This document shows, one piece after another, positions 17,259-25,259 of a stretch of DNA of 64,000 nt; the first letter of the stretch is position 1; every line of letters begins with the position of its first letter. The stretch spans positions 62,001 through 126,000 of the forward strand of contig NZ_JAJNMP010000001.1 in assembly GCF_021044935.1 (NCBI RefSeq), given 5' to 3'. Below the pieces are notes generated by a model that saw only the letters and a list, made by a program, of their open reading frames with translations, was not told where the DNA came from and ran no database searches. The position numbers and the translations under genes are program-made. The stretch is from Agromyces cavernae (lineage in GTDB: Bacteria; Actinomycetota; Actinomycetes; Actinomycetales; Microbacteriaceae).

Positions 17259-18295
17259 TTGCGTACCTTTCGAATCCACTGGTCGACGGCGACCGCGACG
17301 ATGATGAGGACGCCGACGGCGAACGTCTGCCAGAGCACGTCGAGCCCCGCGAGCGAGAGCCCGTTGCGGAAGACGCCCACGATGAGCGCGCCGAGCAAGG
17401 TGCCCCAGACCGTGCCGCGACCGCCGAAGAGGCTCGTGCCGCCGATGACGACGGCGGTGATCGAGTCGAGGTTGAGCTCGGCGCCCGCGTTCGGCGAGGC
17501 CGCGTTGGTGCGCCCGATCTGGATCCACGCGCCGAGCGCGAGGATCGCACCCGCCGCGAGGTAGACGCTCATGAGCACCCGGTTCACGCTGATGCCGGCG
17601 AGGCGCGCCGACTCGGGGTCGTCGCCGACGGCGTAGACGTGCCGGCCCCAGGCGGTCTTCTGCAGGATGAGCGCGACGACCACGTACAGCAGCAGCATCA
17701 TGAGCACGCCGACCGTGAAGTTGACGCCGCCGATGTCGAACGTCGCCCCCATCGCGGTGAGGAGCTCGGGCATCTCGCCGCCGCGCACGGTCGCACCGCC
17801 CGAGTAGAGCAGGGTGAGCGCGACGAAGATGCTCAACGTGCCGAGGGTGACGATGAACGGCGGCAGTTTCAGCCGAGTGACGAGGAAGCCGTTGAAGGCG
17901 CCCGCCGCGAGTCCGACGACGAGGCCGAGGAACAGCCCCAGCACGGCCGGGATGCCGAGGTGCACGGTGGTCTGCGCCATCACCATCGAGCTCAGCACCA
18001 TGACGGCGCCGACCGAGAGGTCGATGCCCGCCGTCAGGATGATGAGGGTCTGGGCTACGGCGAGCGTGCCGACCACGGCGACCTGCTGGGTGATGAGCGA
18101 GAGGTTCGCGGGGTGCAGGAACCGCTCGTTGAGCAGCCCGAACACGATGACGGCGAGCACGAGCACGATCGCCGGGCTGATCGCCGGGTAGCGGTGCAGG
18201 GTGTTGCGGATGCGGCTGAGCGGGGTGGTGCGGTCGAGGAACTCCTCGGCCAGGTCGAGCGCCGATGTCGGCGGTTCGGTCGTGTGCTGACTCAC
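17255..18295 (-). CDS. frcC: Sugar ABC transporter permease (RbsC/FrcC-like)
   Basis: A 346-aa inner-membrane permease of the BPD_transp_2 (RbsC/AraH) family with 8-10 hydrophobic helices. The family-specific LTAGIDLSVGAVMVLSSMVM, the AAGAFNGFLVTRLKLPPFIV stretch and the C-terminal VVIGGTSLFGGRGTVWGTLL are all present. It pairs with the single-domain ATPase downstream, with which it overlaps by 4 nt. The GTG at 18295 is chosen because GGAGAAACC lies just before it; the upstream extension runs through a hairpin between this gene and the binding-protein gene. Confidence 0.9.
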   Translation of the reverse strand: MSQHTTEPPTSALDLAEEFLDRTTPLSRIRNTLHRYPAISPAIVLVLAVIVFGLLNERFLHPANLSLITQQVAVVGTLAVAQTLIILTAGIDLSVGAVMVLSSMVMAQTTVHLGIPAVLGLFLGLVVGLAAGAFNGFLVTRLKLPPFIVTLGTLSIFVALTLLYSGGATVRGGEMPELLTAMGATFDIGGVNFTVGVLMMLLLYVVVALILQKTAWGRHVYAVGDDPESARLAGISVNRVLMSVYLAAGAILALGAWIQIGRTNAASPNAGAELNLDSITAVVIGGTSLFGGRGTVWGTLLGALIVGVFRNGLSLAGLDVLWQTFAVGVLIIVAVAVDQWIRKVRK

Positions 18296-18328
18296 GTTTG
18301 GTTTCTCCGATGTCTGGGGGTGGGCGGA

Positions 18329-18397
18329 GCGGATCGGGTGGGATGGCGGATGCCGCGGCGATGGTTCGCCCACGCGACATCCGCCCGCCCGATCCGC
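18329..18397 (-). promoter_or_regulatory. Intercistronic hairpin between binding-protein and permease genes
   Basis: The minus-strand RNA can pair GCGGATCGGGCGGGCGGATG with the complementary CATCCGCC...CCCGATCCGC around a ~25-nt loop. Such stem-loops after a binding-protein gene commonly protect its mRNA or attenuate read-through, so that the binding protein outnumbers the permease. A second short stem (GCACCG/CGGTGC) adjoins it at about 18396-18411. Confidence 0.55.
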
Positions 18398-18422
18398 ACC
18401 GCTCACGGTGCGGTGCCGGGGA

Positions 18423-19523
18423 TCAGCCCCAGCAGATCTCGCCGCCCTCGGCGGTGTCGATGGACTCGACGCCGTCCTGCGCGTCGTCGGTCACCAGCGC
18501 GACGCCGGTGTTGAAGAAGTCGAGGCCCTCGCTGTTCTCGGGAACCTCGCCGGTCTCGACGAGGTCGAAGATCGCCTGCACGCCGAGTTCGGCCATCTTC
18601 ACCGGGTACTGCTGGCTCGTCGCCCCGATGATGCCCTCGGCGACGGCGTCGACGCCGGCGCAGCCGCCGTCGACCGAGACCACGATGAGGTCGTCGGTCG
18701 CGCCCGCGGCCTTGAACGCCTCATAGGCGCCGTACGCGGCGGGCTCGTTGATCGTGTAGACGACGTTGATGTCGGGGTTCTTGGAGAGGAGCGTCTCGGC
18801 GGCGGTGCGACCGCCGTCTTCGGCGCCCTGGGATGCCTCGTTGCCGACGATCTCGTAGTCGCCGCCGCTGTAGCTGCCGGTCGGTTCCTCGTCGCCGTTC
18901 GCGGCGGGGTCGGCGAGGTCGATGCCCATGCCGTCGAGGAATCCCTGGTCGCGGTTGACGTCGACCGAGACGACCTTGTCGTCGAACAGGTCGACGAGCG
19001 CGATCGTGGCCTTCTCGCCGCCGAGCTTCGCCGCGGTCCACCTGCCGATCTCCTGGCCAGCGAGGAAGTTGTCGGTCGCGAAGGTGATGTCGACCGACTC
19101 CGGGTCGGCGGGCGGGGTGTCGAGCGCGATCACGTAGAGGCCGGCGTCGCGGGCTTTCACGAGCGCGTCTTCGACGGCGGGGCCGTTCGGCGTGATGAGG
19201 ATGCCCGCGTCGCCCTTCGAGATGGCGTTCTCGACGGCCTGGATCTGGGTGTCCTCGTCGCCGTCCTCCTTGCCCGCGGCGAAGGTCAGTTCGACGCCGA
19301 GATCCTCGGCGGCGGTCTCGGCGCCCTCCTGCATCGCGACGAAGAACGGGTTGGTGGTGGTCTTGACGATCAGCGAGACGCCGATGGGCCCGTCGCCTGC
19401 GGCGTCGGGCGAGCCGCCGGATCCGGCCGAAGCGCATCCGGTGAAGGCGAGTGCGGCGACCGCGGTGAGCGAACCGGCCATGATCATGCGGCGACGGAAG
19501 GCCGCGGGTGCTGTGCGATTCAT
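18423..19523 (-). CDS. frcB: Sugar ABC transporter substrate-binding lipoprotein (FrcB/RbsB-like)
   Basis: A 366-aa periplasmic-binding-protein type 1 (Peripla_BP_4) lipoprotein. The signal peptide ends in the lipobox LAFTGC with Cys29. The mature protein shows the family layout: VSLIVKTTTNPFFVAMQEGA, GILITPNGPAVEDALVKARD, VIALDTPPADPESVD, TINEPAAYGAYEAFKAAG and the C-terminal IFDLVETGEVPENSEG. It delivers the sugar to the permease/ATPase pair downstream. A clear SD (CGGAGGAG) precedes the ATG. An operator for the divergent LacI (19565-19578) lies 42 nt upstream. Confidence 0.92.
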   Translation of the reverse strand: MNRTAPAAFRRRMIMAGSLTAVAALAFTGCASAGSGGSPDAAGDGPIGVSLIVKTTTNPFFVAMQEGAETAAEDLGVELTFAAGKEDGDEDTQIQAVENAISKGDAGILITPNGPAVEDALVKARDAGLYVIALDTPPADPESVDITFATDNFLAGQEIGRWTAAKLGGEKATIALVDLFDDKVVSVDVNRDQGFLDGMGIDLADPAANGDEEPTGSYSGGDYEIVGNEASQGAEDGGRTAAETLLSKNPDINVVYTINEPAAYGAYEAFKAAGATDDLIVVSVDGGCAGVDAVAEGIIGATSQQYPVKMAELGVQAIFDLVETGEVPENSEGLDFFNTGVALVTDDAQDGVESIDTAEGGEICWG

Positions 19524-19564
19524 CGATGAATCTCCTCCGGGTGTTAGGGCGACCGTTGTCTCCC

Positions 19565-19578
19565 TGACAACGATGTCA
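19565..19578. promoter_or_regulatory. LacI operator 1 (transporter side)
   Basis: TGACAACGATGTCA, a 14-bp near-palindrome with a central CG, typical of LacI-family sites. On the minus strand it lies downstream of a possible promoter (TTGACT / TAGACC around 19596-19620) and upstream of the frcB-like start, where a bound repressor would block transcription. Confidence 0.8.
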
Positions 19579-19641
19579 TGTTAGGTCTAGACCATTGCCA
19601 TGTGTATAGTCAAGTCGAACTTTCAAATTGGAGATCAGATC

Positions 19642-20706
19642 GTGACATCGTTGTCAGATGCAACGTCGTCGGCTTCGGCGAACCCGCGCTCCCGCCCGAC
19701 CATGCGGCATGTCGCCGCGCTCGCAGGGGTCGGGGTGAAGACCGTCTCGCGCGTGATCAACGGCGAACCGAACGTGTCGGCGACCACGATCGCGAAGGTC
19801 ATGGCCGCCGCGCGCACCCTCGACTACCAGCCCGACCTGCACGCCGGAAACCTGCGCCGAGCCGACGGGCGCACCCGCACCCTCGGCCTGCTCGTCGGCA
19901 GCGTCGACAACCCGTTCGCCGGGGCCGTGCACCGCGCGGTCGAAGACGTGGCGCTCCAGCATGGCGTGGCCGTCTTCGCCTCGAGCCTCGACGACGACCC
20001 CGACCGCGAGCAGGAAGCGGTCGACGCGTTCCTGCGGCGCCGCGTCGACGGGCTCATCCTCACGACGGTCTCCGAGAGCCAGGCCTACCTCGCGCCCGAG
20101 CTGCGTCGCGGCACGCCCGTCGTGTTCGTCGACCGCGAGCCGGCCGGCATCACGTCCGACGCCGTGGTCAGCGACAACGCCGACGGCGCCGCGCTCGCCA
20201 CCCGTCACCTGCTCGAGCGCGGCCATCGGCGGCTCGCCCACCTCGGTGACCGGCCCGTGATCCAGACGGCGCGCGAGCGGCGTCGCGGGTTCCTCGAGGA
20301 GCTCGGTCGCGCCGGCGTGGCGACGCGGGACGTCCCGGTCGTCGAGGGCCTCCACGACGAGGAGTCGGCCCGCGCCGCGACGATCGCGCTCTTCGACTCG
20401 CCGAACCCGCCGACCGCGATCTTCAGCGCGCAGAACCTCGTGACGATCGGCGTCATCCGCGCCCTCCGCGAGCTCGGGCGGCACCACGACACCGCGCTCG
20501 TCGGCTTCGACGACGTGCCACTCGGCGACCTTCTCGACCCCGGCGTCACCGTCGTCGCGCAGGACCCGCAGGGGATCGGCCGAGCCGCGGCCGAGCGCAT
20601 CTTCGCGCGACTCGACGGCGACCACTCCCCCGCGGCCCGCACGATCGTGCCGACCCGACTGATCGACCGCGGCTCGGGCGAGATCCCGCCGCGCCAGGAA
20701 GGCTGA
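19642..20706 (+). CDS. LacI-family repressor of the levan/fructose regulon
   Basis: A 354-aa LacI/GalR regulator with the N-terminal HTH (TMRHVAALAGVGVKTVSRVI, residues 20-39, then NGEPNVSATTIAKVMAAA) and a periplasmic-binding-like core (TLGLLVGSVDNPFAGAVHRA, LPLGD...-type C-terminal IFARLDGDHSPAARTIVPTR). The GTG at 19642 follows TTGGAG. The operator TGACATCGTTGTCA begins one base into the start codon, so the gene is probably self-repressed. A -10 (TATAGT, around 19613) lies before it. The same operator stands before the transporter, the exo-fructanase and the levansucrase, so this protein is the best candidate regulator of the locus. Its inducer is likely fructose or fructose-1-phosphate (inference). 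Confidence 0.92.
   Translation: MTSLSDATSSASANPRSRPTMRHVAALAGVGVKTVSRVINGEPNVSATTIAKVMAAARTLDYQPDLHAGNLRRADGRTRTLGLLVGSVDNPFAGAVHRAVEDVALQHGVAVFASSLDDDPDREQEAVDAFLRRRVDGLILTTVSESQAYLAPELRRGTPVVFVDREPAGITSDAVVSDNADGAALATRHLLERGHRRLAHLGDRPVIQTARERRRGFLEELGRAGVATRDVPVVEGLHDEESARAATIALFDSPNPPTAIFSAQNLVTIGVIRALRELGRHHDTALVGFDDVPLGDLLDPGVTVVAQDPQGIGRAAAERIFARLDGDHSPAARTIVPTRLIDRGSGEIPPRQEG
19643..19656. promoter_or_regulatory. LacI operator 2 (overlaps lacI start codon)
   Basis: TGACATCGTTGTCA, the reverse complement form of operator 1, overlapping the GTG start codon of the lacI gene. The position suits autoregulation. Confidence 0.78.
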
Positions 20707-20710
20707 TCGC

Positions 20711-21640
20711 ATGACCGACGCCACTCCAACCCCGCGACGGCTCACTGTCGTCGGCGACGCCCTCATCGACGAGCTGCGCGATCCGCACGGGTCGCGCGAG
20801 TTCGTCGGCGGCGCCGCCCTGAACGTGGCGGTCGGGCTCGCCGTGCTCGGCCACGATGCGACGCTCGTCGCGATGCTCGGCGACGACGAGCCCGCCGCGC
20901 ACATCCGCGCCTACCTGCGCGACTACGGGGTGCGGCTCGTCGAGAGCCCGTCGCTGCACGGCACGTCGCGGGCGGTCTCCGACCGCTCCGAAGGCGGGGA
21001 GCCGCGCTACGAGTTCAACGAGGCGGCACGACGGCGCAGCATCCGCTTCGACGATGCGACGCGCGCCGCACTCGACGAGGCCGACCTCGTGGTGGTGAGC
21101 TGCTACCCGTTCGACGATTCCGAGCAGTACGCCTCGCTCGTCGAGGCGATCGAGCTGCCCCGCGAACGACTCGTCGTCGACGGCAACCCGCGGTCGGGCA
21201 TGCTGTCCGACCGCGGTGCGTTCCTCGCGAACCTCGAGGACTTCGCCACGCGGTCGCTGCTCGTGAAGGTGGGCGACGACGACGCCGAGCTGCTTCTCGG
21301 CGACTCGCTCGACACCTTCGTGCGGCGGTTGCAGTCAGGCCGGGAGGCACCGGGGGCCATCCTCGCGACCGCCGGCCGCCACGGCGCTGCGGTGCACGTC
21401 GGCGACGAGGTCGTACGCGAGGACATCGTCGAGCTTCCCGGACCGATCATCGACACGATGGGCGCCGGCGACGCGACGCTCTCGGCCGTGGTGCACCACA
21501 TCGCCGTGCACGGCGTGCCCCGATCGACCGACGCCTGGTCTGCGACCCTGCGCGAGGCGATGACGATCGCCGCGGCCACGGTGCGCCACGAGGGCGCGCT
21601 GCTGCGCGTGCCGGCGCACGACACCGTCTACCCGAGCTGA
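20711..21640 (+). CDS. PfkB-family carbohydrate kinase, probable fructokinase
   Basis: A 309-aa ribokinase/PfkB kinase. The N-terminal TVVGDALIDELRDPHGSREF and GGAALNVAVGLAVLGHDATL carry the glycine pair that binds the sugar; the C-terminal catalytic motif is DTMGAGDATLSAVVHH with GAGD at residues 251-254 and base Asp254. It starts 4 nt after the lacI stop, so both are one transcript. Following import by the Frc-like ABC transporter, which does not phosphorylate its cargo, a fructokinase is needed to make fructose-6-phosphate; this gene fits that step (compare FrcK). Specificity is inferred from context. Confidence 0.87.
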   Translation: MTDATPTPRRLTVVGDALIDELRDPHGSREFVGGAALNVAVGLAVLGHDATLVAMLGDDEPAAHIRAYLRDYGVRLVESPSLHGTSRAVSDRSEGGEPRYEFNEAARRRSIRFDDATRAALDEADLVVVSCYPFDDSEQYASLVEAIELPRERLVVDGNPRSGMLSDRGAFLANLEDFATRSLLVKVGDDDAELLLGDSLDTFVRRLQSGREAPGAILATAGRHGAAVHVGDEVVREDIVELPGPIIDTMGAGDATLSAVVHHIAVHGVPRSTDAWSATLREAMTIAAATVRHEGALLRVPAHDTVYPS

Positions 21641-21684
21641 CGTCGCGCCCGCGGCGTCGCGCGTCGCCGTCGCCGCCGAGCCCG

Positions 21685-22045
21685 CCGTCGCCACCGGGCC
21701 CGTCGCCAAAACAGGAAGACACGCCGATCCGGCCTCGAATACCGGCATAAACCACGGCGTGTCGGAGGCGTGTTCCTGTTTTCGGTACACATGCGGGAGC
21801 ATGCTCGGGGCGGTGTGTTCCTGTTCTGGTGGCGGGCCCGCCGTCGCCACCGGGCCCGTCGCCAAAACAGGAAGACACACCGACCCGGCCGCGAAAACCG
21901 GCATAAACCACGGCGTGTCGGAGGCGTGTTCCTGTTTTCGGTACACATGCGGGAGCATGCTCGGGGCGGTGTGTTCCTGTTTTCGGTACACGTGCGGGGG
22001 CGTGCCGGGGCGGCGTGCTCCTGCTTCGGTACACCTGTCGGTGAA
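21685..22045 (+). repeat. 156-bp tandem repeat with internal palindromes (family B)
   Basis: A 156-bp unit starting CCGTCGCCACCGGGCCCGTC occurs at 21685 and again at 21841. Within each unit CCAAAACAGGAAGACAC and GTGTTCCTGTTTTCGG form an inverted pair around a GGCATAAACCACGGCGTGTC centre. A 44-bp subunit (GTGTTCCTGTTTTCGGTACA + CATGCGGGAGCATGC + tail) is repeated further at 21926, 21970 and, decayed, near 22014. No coding function. It lies between the kinase and the exo-fructanase promoter. Confidence 0.75.
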
Positions 22046-22070
22046 GCGAACACCGCGGCATCCGAACCCC

Positions 22071-22100
22071 TTGCATTGTCCGGCGGACAGTGCGTAGCAT
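22071..22100 (+). promoter_or_regulatory. Promoter of the exo-fructanase gene
   Basis: TTGCAT (22071-22076), 18-nt spacer, TAGCAT (22095-22100). The spacer contains a 13-bp odd palindrome, TGTCCG-G-CGGACA (22077-22089), which could bind a further regulator. The LacI operator at 22111 covers the expected transcription start. Confidence 0.6.
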
Positions 22101-22110
22101 CGCCGCCGAC

Positions 22111-22124
22111 TGACAACGATGTCA
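22111..22124. promoter_or_regulatory. LacI operator 3 (exo-fructanase)
   Basis: TGACAACGATGTCA, identical to operator 1, about 10 nt downstream of the -10 of the exo-fructanase promoter and 41 nt before its start codon. Confidence 0.8.
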
Positions 22125-22165
22125 CGCTGAACCCGTGACTCGCGCAATGAAGGGCGAAACAGACG

Positions 22166-25114
22166 ATGACGACGAAATCACGATGGCGCTCGGCGGTGGC
22201 CGCAGTAGCCGTCGCCGGGCTGGTAACCGGCTTGGCGGGTATCATGCCCGCCATGGCTGCCGACAACGGAGGGCCCGACCCGGCGGAGGAGCAGTACCGG
22301 CCGTACCTGCACTTCTCGCCCGAGCGGAACTGGATGAACGACCCGAACGGGCTCGTCTACGAGGACGGCACCTGGCACCTGTTCTTCCAGCACAACCCCT
22401 CGGGCACCCGCTGGGGCAACATGAGCTGGGGCCACGCGACGAGCGACGACCTCGTGCACTGGGAGGAGCAGCCGGTCGCGATTCCGCAGACGTTCGACGA
22501 CGAGGGTCGGGCGATCGAGGACATCTTCTCGGGCTCCGTCGTCGTCGACGAGACGAACAGCAGTGGCTTCGGCACGGCCGAGGAGCCGCCGATGGTCGCG
22601 ATCTACACCAGCGCGTACACCCCGGCGCACCCGACCCACGCCGGGAAGCAGGCGCAGTCACTCGCCTACAGCACCGACCACGGGCAGACCTGGACGAAGT
22701 ACGAGGGCAACCCGGTGCTCGACCGGGACTCGGCGAACTTCCGCGACCCGAAGGTCATCCGCTACACCGACCCCGGGACCGGGGAGTCGTACTGGGTGAT
22801 GGTCGCCGTCGAGGCCCTGCAGTACAAGGTCGTGCTCTACCGCAGCGATGACCTGAAGACGTGGACGCACCTCAGCGACTTCGGCCCGGCCAACGCCACG
22901 GGCGGCATCTGGGAGTGCCCCGACCTGTTCCCGCTGGCGGTCGACGGCGATCCGGCGAACACCAAGTGGGTGCTCGTCGTGAACCTCAATCCGGGGAGCG
23001 TCGCGGGCGGCTCGGGCGGCCAGTACTTCGTCGGCGAGTTCGACGGCACGACGTTCACCTCGGAGAGCACCGTAGCCGAGGACGCGCTGCCCGCCGGTGA
23101 ACTCTTCGCCGGGTTCGACGGCGGCGACTACGAGGGCTGGACCGTGCGCAACGAGCCCGGCAACCAGGCGAACGGCCCGTGGACGGATACTCCGGCCGCC
23201 GGCACGTTGCCCGGCCAGAACACGGTGTCGGGCTTCGTCGGCGCCGGCCTCGTGAACGGCTTCGCCGACCACGACTGGCCCGTCGGAAGCATGGAATCGC
23301 CGACGTTCACCGTCGAGCAGGACCACGTGAACCTCCTCGTCGGCGGCGGCAACCACCCGCACGTCGACGGCACGCAGTTCGGCAACGAACCGCCCGCGGG
23401 GCGACTGCTGTTCGACGGGTTCGAGTTCGCCGACGGCACGACGCTCGCCGACGCGGGCTGGGACGTCACGGGCGACTTCGCGACCGAGCGGTGGCGCAAC
23501 CCATCGACCAGCGGCGGGGACTACTACCTCGGCCAGAAGCGCCTGAACACGTGGGAGGGCGGCCCGAAGGGCGACGACAACCTGGGCGACCTCACCTCGC
23601 CGGCGTTCGCGATCGAGCCGGGCGAAGATCACCTGAGCTTCCTCATCGGCGGCGGCAAGCGGTTCAACGGCACGCTCGAGGTGCGGCTCGTCGTCGATGG
23701 CGAGGTCGTGCGCACCGCGACCGGCCCCGAGGCCGGCCAGCTCAACTGGCAGTCGTGGGACGTGTCGGAGTTCGCCGGCCGCGAGGCGCGCTTCCAGGTG
23801 CACGACGACGCCACCGGCGGCTGGGGCCACCTCACGGTCGACCACCTCGTGCTCGGCGCCGAGCCGGCGCAGCCGCGTTCCGACGAGACCTCCGTCAGCC
23901 TCGTCGTCGACGGCGAGGTCGTGCGCACCGCCACCGGCCGCAACAGCGAGAACCTCGACTGGGTGAGCTGGGACGTCGCGGAGTATGCCGGGCGCGAGGC
24001 ATCCGTTCGCATCGTCGACAACAACCGCTTCGGCTGGGGCCATATCCTCGTCGACCAGGTGATGTTCGCCGATACCCCGGCCGCGCCTCGCATCGAGGGC
24101 TACGACTGGCTCGACTGGGGCCGCGACTACTACGCCACGGTGTCGTTCTCGAATGCGCCCGACGGGCGGCGGGTGATGCTCGGCTGGATGAACAACTGGG
24201 ATTACGCGAACGACATCCCGACCGGGTCGTGGCGTAGCGCCATGGCGCTGCCGCGCGACGTGACGCTCGCGACCACCGAGCGCGGGCCGCGGCTCGTGCA
24301 GCGCGTCGCGCCCGAGTTCGCCGAGCTCGAGCAGGCCGATCGGGCGTACACGGAAGCCGCCCGGCCGATCGCGGACGGCTCCGAGACGCTGCCCGTGTCG
24401 GGCGACGTCGTCCGCATCGACGCGGTCTTCGCGCCGGGCGATGCCGAGGCGGTGGGTCTCAGCGTGCTCGGTGACGAGGAGGCGTCGACGCGCATCGGGT
24501 ACGACGCGACGACCGGTCGCCTCTTCGTCGACCGACGGGACTCGGGCAGCACCGCGTTCCACGCGGCGTTCGCATCGCTCGACGACGCTCCGGTGTCGCT
24601 CGTCGACGGCCGCATCGCGATCACCGCGTACGTCGACCGGTCCTCGGTCGAGGTGTTCACCGCCGACGGGCGCACGACGATCACCGACCAGGTGTTCCCG
24701 AACGCGGGCGCCCGCGCGATCGGCCTCTGGGCCGAGGGTGACGGCGCGACGCTCGAGTCGCTCACGGTGACGCCGCTGCACGGCGCGATGTACAAGGAGG
24801 CGGGCGTCGATGACGCCACCGCCGCGCCGCCCGCCGCCGAGGTCTCGGCGCTCACGGGCCCGCGCAACGGGCCCGACGCCGACGGCGACTTCGTCGTGAA
24901 GGTCAAGGTCGGAAAGGGCGAGCCGACGACCGTCGTTCGGCTCGTGGAGGACGGCTCGGTGATCGGCCGCGTCTACCGCTCGGCCGACAGCGAGCGGGTC
25001 GTCGAGTTCCCGATCACGGATGCCGCGCCCGGCGACCACCGCTACACGGTCGAGCTCGAGAACTCGGCCGGAACGACCCCCGGGAGCGAGCTCCTCGTGC
25101 GGGTCGCCGGCTGA
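22166..25114 (+). CDS. Secreted GH32 exo-fructanase (levanase/inulinase) with nested insert modules
   Basis: A 982-aa secreted glycoside hydrolase that releases fructose from levan or inulin. Signal peptide 1-31 (cleavage after AMA). The five-blade GH32 propeller has WMNDPNG (nucleophile Asp59), FRDPK (Asp194) and ECPD (acid/base Glu250). After about residue 300 the propeller is interrupted by a ~335-residue insert and resumes at about 645 (YDWLDWGRDYYATVSF, MLGWMNNWDYAN). A beta-sandwich (SSVEVFTADGRTTI) and an Ig-like end follow. The insert contains two related carbohydrate-binding-like modules, one inside the other (see findings). It is under LacI operator 3 and ends at a strong bidirectional terminator. 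Confidence 0.93.
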   Translation: MTTKSRWRSAVAAVAVAGLVTGLAGIMPAMAADNGGPDPAEEQYRPYLHFSPERNWMNDPNGLVYEDGTWHLFFQHNPSGTRWGNMSWGHATSDDLVHWEEQPVAIPQTFDDEGRAIEDIFSGSVVVDETNSSGFGTAEEPPMVAIYTSAYTPAHPTHAGKQAQSLAYSTDHGQTWTKYEGNPVLDRDSANFRDPKVIRYTDPGTGESYWVMVAVEALQYKVVLYRSDDLKTWTHLSDFGPANATGGIWECPDLFPLAVDGDPANTKWVLVVNLNPGSVAGGSGGQYFVGEFDGTTFTSESTVAEDALPAGELFAGFDGGDYEGWTVRNEPGNQANGPWTDTPAAGTLPGQNTVSGFVGAGLVNGFADHDWPVGSMESPTFTVEQDHVNLLVGGGNHPHVDGTQFGNEPPAGRLLFDGFEFADGTTLADAGWDVTGDFATERWRNPSTSGGDYYLGQKRLNTWEGGPKGDDNLGDLTSPAFAIEPGEDHLSFLIGGGKRFNGTLEVRLVVDGEVVRTATGPEAGQLNWQSWDVSEFAGREARFQVHDDATGGWGHLTVDHLVLGAEPAQPRSDETSVSLVVDGEVVRTATGRNSENLDWVSWDVAEYAGREASVRIVDNNRFGWGHILVDQVMFADTPAAPRIEGYDWLDWGRDYYATVSFSNAPDGRRVMLGWMNNWDYANDIPTGSWRSAMALPRDVTLATTERGPRLVQRVAPEFAELEQADRAYTEAARPIADGSETLPVSGDVVRIDAVFAPGDAEAVGLSVLGDEEASTRIGYDATTGRLFVDRRDSGSTAFHAAFASLDDAPVSLVDGRIAITAYVDRSSVEVFTADGRTTITDQVFPNAGARAIGLWAEGDGATLESLTVTPLHGAMYKEAGVDDATAAPPAAEVSALTGPRNGPDADGDFVVKVKVGKGEPTTVVRLVEDGSVIGRVYRSADSERVVEFPITDAAPGDHRYTVELENSAGTTPGSELLVRVAG

Positions 25115-25123
25115 GCCGCGCGG

Positions 25124-25157
25124 GCGGGACGCGGCGCTGCTGACCGCCGCGTCCCGC
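25124..25157. terminator. Terminator between exo-fructanase and levansucrase genes
   Basis: Perfect 13-bp stem GCGGGACGCGGCG with an 8-nt loop, 9 nt after the exo-fructanase stop. Confidence 0.7.
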
Positions 25158-25205
25158 ACCGCTGTCGGTGCGTCCCGCTGGTCTGCGGCCCGGCGACGCA
25201 CCGAG

Positions 25206-25240
25206 CGGATGCCCCGGGGAACCGTGCCCCGGGGCATCCG
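25206..25240. terminator. Second convergent terminator
   Basis: Perfect 14-bp stem CGGATGCCCCGGGG with a 7-nt loop, 19 nt beyond the levansucrase stop on the minus strand. With the hairpin at 25124 it separates the two convergent genes. Confidence 0.7.
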
Positions 25241-25259
25241 TCGTTCTCGCAGCGAGTCG

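Noticed and set aside
17259..18380. N-terminal extension of the sugar ABC ATPase frame to 18380
   Set aside because: The extension is Arg/Pro-rich out-of-frame reading of the permease gene; the ATPase starts at 17258 with an ATG overlapping the permease stop by 4 nt.
22658..25237. An 859-codon minus-strand frame opposite the GH32 exo-fructanase
   Set aside because: Antisense shadow: no SD, no recognisable domain, and the plus-strand gene has all GH32 motifs.
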